From: Archegozetes longisetosus
Taxonomy: Eukaryota > Arthropoda > Arachnida > Sarcoptiformes > Trhypochthoniidae
NCBI GenBank assembly: GCA_018873245.2
Contig: JAEMBT020000009.1
Coordinates: forward strand, 13,791,112 to 13,855,111
Reading direction: 5' to 3'
DNA length: 64,000 nt
A program made the position numbers and the translations under genes. The notes beneath the pieces are model-generated. The model ran no database searches. It worked only from the letters and a program-made list of their open reading frames with translations, and was not told where the DNA came from. Shown here one piece after another: positions 51,601 through 62,580 of the stretch (its first letter is position 1; every line of letters starts with the position of its first letter).

Positions 51601-54443
51601 AAACTTATAATATGGTCATTTGAGTGCTGTAAAGTGCTATAGCATTATAGATAGTATTTTATAGGATGCAGCAGGCCAAATGTTACTCTAGAACATTAGT
51701 ATCAATCTAAAAGTAGATAGAAATTAGTGTATGCTATAACTCGTTTATTCCGCTATTAATCCCCTTATTTGAACCAAACATAACGGCAAATCAAATAAAC
51801 CATCATTTCTGCCAAATTCAATTCGACCATTCATGACTGATTTCACATCAATAGATTATTTTAAGATTGAATCTGAACAAATTGAAGCACAAAACCCATA
51901 TTAGTAGAAAGAACTAAAATAAGATGTATGGAATGAAAAGGTCCTAAATTAATAGATGCTTAAATCCACTTGTTAAATCCAATCTTAAACATAATACAGT
52001 TAAGATTGGATCTGAAAAAGTAGACATAAGTGATTTTAGCTCAAATTCCTTATTGATTAAAATAAGATGCATGCTATAGAAAGGTTCTAAGCTAGCTCAA
52101 GTTGAAATCAACTTGTAAAGATTTAGTGTAAATTTGTAAAGATTCAATGTAATTTGTAAGGCCCAATGTACATTTGTAAGGCCCAATGTAAATTTGTAAG
52201 GCCCAATGTAAATTTGTAAGGCCCAATGTACATTTGTAAGGTCCAATGTAAATTTATTAAGATTCAATACACATTTATAGAGAAATAAGACAATTAAAAA
52301 TCAATTTTTCTTTATAACAGAAGGTAAAGGTTTCTTCTTTCGTATGCTATGTACTGGAGGCAGAAATCGATCAGATCCAGACAATCCAAAAGACAACAAA
52401 GATCACATAATGATGTTATTCTTCAGAGACGTACTGGCAGTATCTCTAAACAAGACACCAGTGAAATTAATAGTGATATTATTATTTCTAATATATTTAA
52501 TAATTGGTATATATGGATGTACAATGGTTAAAGAAGGATTAGATAGAAGAAAACTTTCTAGAGATGATTCCTACTCTGTTCAGTTTTACGATTATGAAGA
52601 TCGCTTCTTTCGTGAATACCCCTATCGCATCCAAGTCGTTATTAATGATACTCTTAATTATGCTGATCCTAATGTTCAGAAACTTATTGAGGACATGCTT
52701 GTTAGGTTTGAGGAGAGCCCGTATGTCGCTCAGAAGATACTAACTGAATCATGGCTTAGATCGTACTTAACGTTTTTGAACCAAGAGGACAGTTTCTTGT
52801 TCTTACAAGCGCTCAACATATCAGACCAGTTGGACTTCTATCGTGGTCTGAGAGACATATTCCTGCACTTTCCTCTGACAGAGCCGTTTCGGAATGACAT
52901 TCTTTTCAACGAGGACGGAACAGAGATAATCGCATCCAGATTTATCATTCAGACCACTAACATAAAAGACGCTAATATGGAAAAGGAAATGCTTATAGCT
53001 CTCCGACAAATTGCTGATAGCTTCTCTATCCCTGTCACTGTATTTCACCAGTACTTCATCTTCTTCGACCAGTTTGTGTTAGTTAGAAGCATATCAATAC
53101 AGACGATATCAGTGGCAGCGGCTGTAATGATGATAATATCATTAATTTTCATTCCATCCCCATCATGTGCTGTTTGGGTGGCATTTTCGATAATATCTAT
53201 AGAGATCGGTGTCATTGGGTATATGACTCTATGGGGGGTCAATTTGGACTCAATATCAATGATCAACTTAATCATGTGCATAGGCTTTTCCGTAGACTTC
53301 TCGGCTCACATATCGTACGCTTATATATCTTGTTATGACAACGAGCCGAGTCAAAAGGTCAAATCGGCGCTTTACTCTCTAGGACTGCCCATATTTCAGG
53401 GAAGTGTTTCAACTGTACTTGGAATCATAGCTCTCGCTTTCGCTCCCTCTTATGTCTTCGTCACTTTCTTCAAAACTGTCTTCTTAGTTATGTTGTTCGG
53501 TGCCACACATGGCGTACTTCTCCTCCCAGTCCTGCTATCCATCACTGATGTCTGTCGCGGTCGCACCACTTCGATCGGTAAATACAAATCGTCGAATTTG
53601 GGCGATCAGAATAATCCGCCCTTTTTCATTGGGGATAAGCATTTTGATGGCAAAACAATTATGCAAAACGGGGCGCCTATTTTTATACCACGGCCATCAT
53701 TCACAGAACTCCAGTCTGATCAGAACAACGTGAAATTCACACGAGTTGATGAAGACAGCGGTGCCGGTTCCAAGAGCTCCACTAGTTCTGATAGCAGTGT
53801 TGTGGCCGAGAAAGATCTGGGATTAGGTACAAGTGCTGAAGAGTGTAGTGAATCGAATAGTTGGAAGGGAGGAAATTCACAAACACATGAAGCTGTAATT
53901 TGCAAACAGTCAGACATTAACCAATCAAAGAACGCAAATGTACCTAGTATTTATGCTAATATGTTGAGAGACTGGTCTGAAGTGAACGCTAAATCAGGGC
54001 CTAATGGGGAACATATCAATGCTGGTTATGTCAGTGATAGCGCTGACTTCTATGAAGACTATTCTCCGATTCCTCTTTCATCTAAACAAAAGAAAACCAA
54101 TCAAAACAATTCAGTTCCGTCAACCAGTCAGCATAGAATTTCTGTTTATCATCAGATATCTGATGTTGAGATGAGTTATGCTGATCGTAACAGATGGGAG
54201 CGACAGTCGGCGCCCATCAATGCAAAGACCAATAAAAAATCCAGAAGCAAAGACAAATCGGACAATACCTATTTGGTTCAGGTTGAACAGACCCACCGAA
54301 GACGTGACGATTACGACCACAATCAGAGAGGAAGAGATAGAGAAAGAGAAGATAACGATATCCTAACACCTAATGTACAATTGATGCCATCAAGACTTAA
54401 TAGGAATATTACCAATAGATATAATGGTTACCATCCGCGGTAG
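40236..54443 (+). CDS. Ptr: Patched-related (PTR/PTCHD-like) membrane protein, complete, 1150 aa
   Basis: An RND-superfamily, sterol-sensing-domain protein of the Patched/Dispatched/NPC1 clan; Patched-related members are linked to Hedgehog-like signalling and cuticle or apical matrix work. Exons: 40236-41232, 50627-50802, 50956-51112, 52321-54443; phases agree. The start is the ATG of MTCKCIDRAL; a longer frame upstream opens only with TTG. Membrane segment 1 is near residues 27-44, followed by a large extracellular loop (DDPEYLFSP...). The sterol-sensing domain spans the first two junctions and carries GVGMDDAFVLLAAWRRT (Asp337/338). The second half repeats the layout and carries GFSVDFSAH (Asp769). 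These are the paired GxxxD(D) motifs of RND proton relays. A long polar tail (about 855-1150) has Ser-rich and Arg/Asp/Glu-rich parts. Intron 1 is 9.4 kb. Length matches the family. Confidence 0.95.
41258..41382. mobile_element. Pogo/Tigger-like MITE (family D), short copy
   Basis: Begins TACAGTAAAACCTCTATGAA only 25 bp beyond the first Patched-related donor. Inverted inner pair TTAAGCCCTTTTTAAA/TTTAAAAAGGGCTTAA; decayed right end GGGGTTTGATGTG. Confidence 0.7.
41505..41610. repeat. 16-bp tandem repeat (TCCAATCCAATCTTAA)
   Basis: Six or seven regular copies inside the Patched-related first intron. Confidence 0.9.
42525..42710. repeat. About 41-bp tandem repeat
   Basis: Four copies around GTGCGGTTTAGACCGGACTG and TTAGATACCTAAAAA. 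The core GGTTTAGACC is itself palindromic. Confidence 0.88.
45385..45605. repeat. Family C palindromic repeat, best example
   Basis: Alternating inverted blocks: GAGTGCTATAGAGCCTATCC and ATAGGGCTCTGTATCACTCAC, then further GCTATAGAGCTCTA and AGATAGGACACTATAGCACT blocks. Related stretches lie near 2655-2825, 34375-34500, 46655-46855, 49265-49555 and 51505-51665. Confidence 0.75.
45905..46085. repeat. 34-bp tandem repeat
   Basis: About five copies around GAAAAATTCAATTCAGTCAT and AGTTTGAGTTAGCT; the three central copies are identical. Confidence 0.92.
46394..46469. repeat. (ATT)n microsatellite
   Basis: About 25 uninterrupted ATT units in the Patched-related first intron. Confidence 0.97.
47508..47676. 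mobile_element. Pogo/Tigger-like MITE (family D), copy 2
   Basis: Begins TGCAGTAATAACTCGATATA; contains GTGAACCTC and CCTCGTTATAGTGAAT as in copy 1; ends GGCATAGCTGTATA. In the Patched-related first intron. Confidence 0.75.
48583..48628. repeat. (TC)n microsatellite
   Basis: About 23 TC units, flanked by TACAGTCTAAYCTCT-like blocks that resemble ends of the pogo-like family. Confidence 0.95.
50033..50110. repeat. 13-bp tandem repeat (AACAATTCTGAAT)
   Basis: Six copies with a substitution in one position, near the end of the Patched-related first intron. Confidence 0.9.
51087..51270 (+). repeat. 26-bp tandem repeat containing a used splice donor
   Basis: The end of Patched-related exon 3 and its donor (TATGCCCAAATCATTAGCAG followed by GTATTTTATG) form the first unit of an array of about six 26-bp copies that continues into the intron. 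Most copies keep an intact AGCAG/GTATTT donor. Confidence 0.92.
52125..52265. repeat. 21-bp tandem repeat upstream of the last Patched-related exon
   Basis: About six copies of AATTTGTAAGGCCCAATGTA, ending about 55 bp before the acceptor at 52321. Each unit holds GTAAGG, a donor-like string. Confidence 0.92.
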
Positions 54444-54645
54444 AATCTGGTCATTAGCTGGTAGATTTTATCATCAATTAGCAGAATCTGGCTTTTAATT
54501 GACAGAATCTGACCATTAGTAGATCTGACCATTAATTGATAGAATCTGACGATTGATTGGTAGAATCTGACCACTAATTGACAGAATCTGACCATAGATT
54601 GGTAGAATCTGACCATAAATTGGTAGAATCTGACCATAAATTGGA
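54438..54645. repeat. About 21-bp minisatellite starting at the Patched-related stop codon
   Basis: About ten diverged copies of TTGGTAGAATCTGACCATAA. The first unit (GGTAGAATCTGG) contains the TAG stop codon of the gene at 54441-54443; the array forms the start of the 3' UTR. Confidence 0.92.
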
Positions 54646-55658
54646 AGGTTTAACTAATTTTTGTAGCATAAGTGCTCGTTTACGAAACTCACTGCTAAGT
54701 CAATATAAATTAATATACTTAACAAAACTTAATCCAATTATAAAATAGCTCACACTTTAAAGTATTTATAAAATGCTTTCTTGGCACACTTTTCGACTGT
54801 TAAGATAATTTGGTTTTCTCCAAGTTATTAATGGTTTTGGATAACTGTAAGACTGATAAGTATAGTATTGATTAGTATAGTACTGAAAACTATAAGACTG
54901 ATAACTATATGACTGATAATTATATGACTGATAATTATAAGACTGATTGATTATGAAATAATGAGAATTAATAGTTTTGTGCCAACTAATAATGAGCCAA
55001 AGGTTGCATTGAAAGAATTAAATTAAAAAGACTGCATTTATAAATGATTCCTAAATTTATAAATGATTTTATAAATAATTATTTTGAGTATAAGTGCCCA
55101 AAATAGTGTAGTTGTTAATCAATTGTTATATAAATAATCAGTGAAAACGAAATTTTGCTCAATCTTTGCATAAGATATAAATTATATTTTACTATCAATT
55201 CTTCTACAAGTTTATATTAATTTTCTTTTCCTATTAATTACCATCTTTTCTGATGTACAAACATTTTTAAATAATCCATAGTTTTAAAATCAGATTATTT
55301 TTTCAGTTTTTTATGCATCGAATAAAATTATGTGAATTTTGTTTTCTCTCTACTTATTTGATCTATGATTCGAAGTTTAAAAACTGATTCGATTTTCGGA
55401 CAACTAATTTTCGGATAGACGATTATCAGGCAACCGATTTTCAGGTAATCGGCTTTTGCTACCGGTTCTGTATAAAGCCAGAGGGTGTGCACTTCTCTAT
55501 TAAGGTGAAAAATCAATAACCGGACAAAAGTGTGAATATTTCAAATTTAGTTTATATGATCCTTATCACTAGTTTCTTCATTTTATTGAAATTTAAGTCA
55601 CATCTGAGACATTGACTGGAATCTTATCTTATACCAAATAGATAACACATAAATCTGA

Positions 55659-55855
55659 TACAGTAAAGCCTCTCTAACTTATTTTATTTGTTGTCTTTAT
55701 TTAATCTTATTTTTTAATTTTTATCTTACTTTTTGATGCATTAAAGTGGTTTTTGAAAATCGTTAGTAATTAAGGCATGTTACTCTATGATATTTTTATA
55801 TTATTTTCAAAAAATGCAAAAACTGGCATGTGAACGTTAGAGGGGATTTACTGTG
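55659..55855. mobile_element. Pogo/Tigger-like MITE (family D), copy 3
   Basis: About 197 bp. Inverted ends TACAGTAAAGCCTCTCTAAC at left and GTTAGAGGGGATTTACTGTG at right, with TA at the left edge. No coding capacity. Confidence 0.88.
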
Positions 55856-56509
55856 CTATATTCCATCCTGGCAACTATTTCCTAAATTTCTCCATCTCTT
55901 ATCAGACAATGTTCACAAATTGAAGAGAAAAAAGCATTTTATCTCGTTATTAAGTTTCTTTAAAATTGGTTTATCTTTAATTTATCTTTAATTTATCTTT
56001 AATTTATCAAAATTAAGTTTTGCATAAGGCGGAAGTAATTCCTATCGATTGTTGACTTAACTGAGATATTTTTTGTTGAGAAGATGTTTTAGTGTGTAAT
56101 ATTAAAGAAGTTGAGGACATAGTAAAGAATAAAATTTCAAATGAGTACAATCTGGTAGTAAAATAAGTATAGAGTTGTGCTATATTTGGCCATAATTTGC
56201 ATTGAGAAATTCAGTCAATCAATAGTAGTGAGCTCAAAAGATCAATATCTGAATCAGTTTGGGAGAATATTATGGGTTAGAAAACTAGAATTTTTCTCGT
56301 TTGGTACTTCTTTGGTATAACAAGTAATCACATAAATACGTCAGAGGATCACATGAGAGGATCACTTGACCTAATACTTGAAGTAAAATATTCATTTCCA
56401 GGTTTCACTCAGATCAATTTAAATTAATAATAAGTCAACAGCGAGTCAAAACAAACCATCCTTGAGAGAAATGCATTTGCTAAACTAATATTTATGGAAA
56501 GTATGAGTA

Positions 56510-56620
56510 AGTGTAGGTTAGGTTAGAATAGGCTAGGTTGGAATAGGCTAGGTTGAATTAGGTTAGGTTGGAATAGGCTAGGTTGGAATAGGCTAGGTTG
56601 GATTAGGTTAGCTTAGGTGT
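56510..56620. repeat. TTAGG-like array (GGTTGGAATAGGCTA)n
   Basis: A 15-bp higher-order unit built from TTAGG/TAGG words; about seven copies. It resembles degenerate arthropod telomere repeat sequence. Confidence 0.85.
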
Positions 56621-57066
56621 AACTCAAATAGAGATCAAATTAATGGGAAGAATGAGTGAGAATAATCAAAATGTTATCATAATTGATTTATATTTCAATA
56701 TTTTTGACCAAATAGTGTACATATGTCGTGTAATTGATAATTCATATAATAAACAAATGTACAGTTTTGTTAAGTAAAATTTTTATCAAATCAAATAAGT
56801 TTAATTTTCAATAGTCCTAAATGTTGTCGAATGGATGAGATGTCGAACGGATGAGATGTCGATTTGTCAAAAATTGGTTCATCTACTGTATATTTAAGTT
56901 AATTATTCGCATGTATGAGAATTAAGTTGATCGAAAATAGTTGATCGGACTTTTGTCGCAACTGTTTGTCCAATGTAGTCGATCGGACTTTAAGTCGAAT
57001 TTTTTGTTCAACTTTTTGTCGGAACAGTTCATCGAAACTGTCGATCAAAAGAATTGACGGAAAGAA

Positions 57067-60000
57067 TCAGACTTTGTATTCGGGGAACTTTTTTCTAGCT
57101 TTTTTCTTAGATTTTTTCACATTAGAATCTTTATCAACGGGTGACTTATCAGTTTTGCTGAGTTCTTTAGAGACAAGAGTTACTGTAAACCTTGATATTG
57201 TCTGTGGACAAGTTCGATCCAATGTCTCGGAAGAGTGCAGTAATTGTTGCTTGTCTGAAGATGTGGTGGTAGTCGGTTTTGCATCTGTTGCAGCTGTGGG
57301 ATCAGGTGTATCGGCAATGAAGCTCTGGTCACTGGCCGGAAACACTACGGATGTAGAGATCACTTTATTAGTACCATTGAAGGAATCAGAGCCTAATCTG
57401 ATCTCTTTCTTATTCAGATTTAATTTTCCGCTAATTGAAAAATCACATGAGAGGCTTACTGGTAGTGCCTCTTCACTAGCACTTCGAAGAAGCTGATGGC
57501 TGGTACCAGAGGCATAAAAGGCTGCGTCACCGCTCAGGTCAGTGTCGACAACACTTCCATTCTCATATTCGTCCTCTTCGTCATGACCATGATCTCCATG
57601 AACTGTGGAAGTAGTGGTAGATGTTGTAGTGGATGGCGAGGGCGGCACCAAATCGAGTATTTGTTGTGAGTATGAGGTTCCGATCCTGACGGAGGAGAAG
57701 GTTTTCAGTTATTATTTTAATATTCTAGTTATTACAATGACTGAACCTCTGTTGAGATGCCTGCGGAGGTGGCGGAGGCGGAGGAATGCCTAAGTGGTGG
57801 TCAGAAGAGCGGTGGTGTCCAAGCAGGTACGCCAGGTCCTGCTCTACTAAGTGACTCTCAAGCGCACTGATAGCTGAAGATGAGGGATGATGATACTGAT
57901 GATGTGAGGATGATGGCAAGTGTCCTCGACTACCACTAGCACTACCACTTCCACTACTATATAAATGTCTATCAGCTTCAGGCTCACTAAGTCTTATGTC
58001 CTCTGAGCCTGAAGGAGACAGACCAGATTGAGATAGACCCGGTTGATGTGATTGTTTTTCTAATTGTCGAAGTAAATCCTCTAAGTTTCTTATGCGTATA
58101 GGACCACATGGAGGCACTGAATCTTCAGATGAACCACTTGCGTTCATGTTTGTGTCACCAATCTTTAAGAGGCCCATACCTTATAAATAAATCAGTACAT
58201 TATTGATCCGTTTTCTATAGATTTTATTGATTATTAATTTAATTCAGTTGAAATATATCTCAGACTATGCCTCGGACTTTAATTCACTTTTACAGTTCTT
58301 AACCTAAATATTAATTCTGATTTAGCTAAAAGTTTTCTGGTGTTAACCTTTAAGTTGAACTATCAGAAAATCAAATCAAAACTTTGCTATTAAAGAGTGA
58401 GCGCATAGCTTGTATTTGTATTCTAAAAATAGCCATTTCTTACTCAACAAACATTGAATTAGGAATGGAGTGAGTTATTGATCGTAATCTATTTATACCT
58501 CCATATTCTGGAATCGAATCTAAGAATGCTTTTTTAGCTGCATCTGAATTAGGGCTCGGGCGCCCGATATCGATCGACCGATTTGATGAGGCCGAATGGA
58601 GAGCTTCCAGTATTTCTTCGTGATAACCATTCAGACTCTTCAGCGTTCTCTCCATTTCTGTTAAGGTATCACTATTACGGTTATTATCTGAGTGACTTTC
58701 TTGATTATCCGACTGTGTCATATCACTCCATCTCTCTTTATGGTTTGATTCTGGAGTCCCACTCCCTGCACCTCCGCTTCCTGCTCCTCCGACGCCTCCC
58801 ACACCTCCGCTACCGCCAGGAATGTGTTTAAGAATGCCCTTTTCGGGAGCAATATGATGTGACATCTTGGATAAGTTATTTGGGGAGAGTTCGATGAATT
58901 GTGAGGTCTCATCGATTTCAGGCTCGACTTCAGTCTGAGAGTCCTTACGGCTATCTTTCTGTCTCTTCATCTCTTGCATTTTGTCTTCTCGATATGATGG
59001 CATGCTTCCAAATGTAATTATTCGTGACACGTTCTCACTGAATGGATCGTTTTCGTTTAGTTTTCTATTTAGCTGTTTCTTTAATTGATGCCTTTCCGAT
59101 TTATGTGGCATTAAACTTCTTCTCCTGAAATTATATTAACATTTGAGATCAGTTTCCGATTCAATTCTCTACTTCCGAATCAATTCTCAACTTCTGATTC
59201 TATTCTCGACTTCTGATTCTATTCTCGATTTCTGATTCTATTCTCGACTTCTGATTCTATTCTTAACTTCTCATCTAATTCTCAGCTTCCGAATCAATTC
59301 TTAACTACTGATTCAGTTCTCAACTTCCGAATAAATTCTCAACTTCTGATTTAGTTCTCAACTTCCTATTCTAATCTGAAACTTATTCTCTGTAGGCGAA
59401 CACGATATTAGGTGAATTCTATTTTAGGACTGAGCTGACTTTTGAGAATTCATTCTCAGATGGAGGGTTCCCTACTCTCAGATTTCAGGGCTCAGACTTA
59501 TTCTCAGGGTTCTCTTTCAATGCCTGATTGTCCCTCAACTGTCTTTTGAATGTTAGTTGAGTCTCAAATCGGATCTTCGTTTATAGACAATAATTTATTC
59601 ACTTTTATTGCAAGGATAAAATCACAGTAATCTTAAAATTTCAAACATTTATACCATTAGATTTTTAACAATTTTCTGATATTAAATTACGTTTAGAATC
59701 GAATTGATTTGTTTGACAGTCCCTTTAAAGCAGTTTTTCTAAAGCATTCAATTATCCTCGAACTGTCAGCACTAATTTAATTATAAATTTAAGTCAATTT
59801 TCTCTTTTGCAACGATAAAAAGTCTCTCTTTCAGTCTTGGGTTATAAGTGATCGTTTGGGGAGAATTGTTTATAATCTCAGATATGTTTAAAATTGTTAG
59901 TTCCTAATTCAAACAATTTATTTCGATCATATAGTTCAATGATCTGATCTAACCTAACTCTATATAGTCTAACCTAACCTAACTCTATATAATCTAACCT

Positions 60001-62517
60001 AACCCAACCCAACCTAACCTAACCTCGAGAATCAGATCTATGAAAGAAATTCAGTAATCAGTTATAGTTAATCATGTCTAACTTGAACATGCAATTAAAT
60101 TGTTTTATGGAAAATGGACTAAAAATAAGTCTTACTTTTCCATGGATTTATTCAATCTGTTTTTAAAATCATTTAATTGCTCTGAGAGAAAACATATTAG
60201 TGATAATTCACTTATTCTTTCAAGTCTTTCACCTGAACATTTTCGAGATAAACCCTACAACATATTCCTCGAGATATACTCTAAAAAAATATTCTTTGAG
60301 ATGTATTATATGGAAATATTCTTCGAGATATATCCTACAGAATATTCTTTGAGATATATCCTACAGAATACTCTTCGAGATATATTCCAAAGTACTTAAT
60401 ATTTATAGATATCTAATCCAAATAAACTGTCATTCTCCAAATGCTGAACGAAATCTCTCCATCTAATGCCACTAAACACTTATCTAAATGCAATTGTAAT
60501 TAGACTTCGTGGGCTTTAACAATATCTTTGAAGAACTAATGTACACTTAAAAACTTAATAGTCCGCAGTAACAAAAAGATAAAGATCGTTGTTATGTCAA
60601 CCTGGCTATGGTACACATGAATTTATTGCCAGATATGATTTTAGATTTACTTTTTTTACTATAATGAATATTCTATAATATTCTATAAGTTTATTAATAT
60701 CTGAACATATTATAATCTGATGGGAAGCATGTGATGACAAGGTTGCTATCAAAGATTAAAAAGTTCAAAAGTGTAGTACTATACCGACACAGTAAAAATA
60801 GATCAATTTACCCAAAGTTGTTTATTGACTAATTTAAACAAAATCTATTGAGCACTAAAACAAAACCATTTGATTAGAGCTCTTCCACTCAATACATCTA
60901 GCTCAATTGACTTAGCTCAATTGATCTAGCTCAATTGAGCTAATCGGATTTTAGATTAAGAACTAGAATTCAATTATTGATATGGCTCTCGAAAGCAATT
61001 CAATTATAAGTTATTTATATTCAAATATTGGACGTATTGAAAGCGTGTTTTCATGTGTTTAACTGAAAATATGTTTATATGATCTAAATATTCAGATTTA
61101 TATATAAGATATGAATTTGAATTTTCAATCTGTCAGAACTCCTATATACATGTCAAATAACTTTTTTGAATCACTCAATTACACATATCTCCAACGAATT
61201 ATCTTTGAATTTAAGTGTTATTTCACGCGATTTATTTCGTTTGAAATCAATTTTTGATCAAATGCTGACTGGACTGAAAAGCTATTAAAGAATTGAAAAG
61301 CTATTAAAGAATTGATAAGCTACTAAAGAATTGTTAAGCTACTAAAGAATTATTAAGCTATTAAAGAATTATTAAGCTATTAAAGAACTAATATTCCAAT
61401 AAAAATCTCAATAAAATAAAGATAGAATATTATAATAACAAATTATTAGCAAAGAAATAGTTATATTAAAAGCATACCTATAACACATGGCTAATAAAGC
61501 AAAAAATATGAAGACTCCACCAACTATCGAAACTAGAATCATAACCAAATGAGCAGCACTTAATGACTTCTTTTTGTTATCTATAGTATATGTTAAAAGC
61601 ATTAGTTTAATCACTTAAACCAATTACATAACAGTCTTGATAGACTATTGATTGTTATATGACAGTCTTCTTTGACTATTGACTGTTACATAACAGTCCT
61701 GTTAGACTATTGACAGCTACATAACAGACCTGTTTAACCATTGACTGTTACATAACAGTCCTCTTTAACTATTGACAGCTACATAACAGTCCTGTTAACT
61801 ATCGACAGCTACATAACAGTCCTATTAGACTATTGACTGTCATATAACTTAAAGCAGGTAAACATAGTAAACTCTACCATATTCTCTTAATTGAGTAGTT
61901 TGTTCTATTAGTGTACTTAGATTTAGGGACAGCATTGGTTGTTGGGGAGTGTCAGGCTTAGCTGAGACTGGTTTAAGTGGAACCTCAGGTGTTGTAGTGG
62001 AGTATGGGGACTTTTCACTGCAATCAACACCCAGCCATCCGTTATGGCATGAGCATGTATTGATGTTAGAGCATACCTAGATTAATTCATTTTGTTCATT
62101 TTAATATTTGTTTATTTTTTATTTATTAACTCATATTTGTTTTCTCGATTGATTTTTGTCTTTGATCTTTTAGTCATTTTTGTGCTTTCTATATGGTCCC
62201 TCTAATGACAGCACTAAACAGTAGTAAACTAATATACGTCCCCTCTAATGATGTTCACATTAGTAACAGTCTTTTAACCGTATAGAGATTTTGTTTGCAT
62301 AGATAAGCACACAACTGACCCAAAGATCAAACAATCGATTCTGAATTGAACTGTTAAGTGATATGAAACAGACTTACACCATGTCCTGAACATGTAAGTG
62401 CAACATTATTGGTCGGACAATCTCCAGGTTCAATGTATAAGTCAATACTAATACAGGTTTGATTTACACAAATCTGAAAAGATATCAATGAGAGAGTGAG
62501 AGAGAATGAGACGGAGT

Positions 62518-62580
<63 letters not shown>

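Larger units (their letters stand above)
54646..57066. other. Gap between the Patched-related gene and the ADAM gene
   Basis: The two genes converge here. Contains ACTGATAATTATATG-type repeats (about 54860-54950), a pogo-like MITE, TTTATCTTTAA repeats (about 55970-56010) and a TTAGG-like array. No gene seen. Confidence 0.6.
59125..61477 (-). other. 2.35-kb intron of the ADAM gene
   Basis: Lies between the membrane-segment exon and the first long tail exon. Holds a 19-bp satellite, TTAGG-like runs (about 59935-60020), a GAGATATATCCTACAGAATA repeat (about 60285-60385), MITE A copy 6 and a 17-bp repeat (about 61265-61395). No coding sequence seen. Confidence 0.8.

Noticed and set aside
54428..54637. 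Minus-strand frame with repeated MVRFYQ peptide
   Set aside because: Purely the translation of the 21-bp minisatellite after the Patched-related stop codon.
56966..57496. 176-codon plus-strand frame with Ser/Val-rich peptide
   Set aside because: Antisense of the last ADAM tail exon, which joins in phase with its neighbours; this frame has no domain.
60100..60399. 99-codon frame with [25 protein letters not shown] repeats
   Set aside because: Mostly a translated GAGATATATCCTACAGAATA tandem repeat within an ADAM intron (peptide shown approximately).
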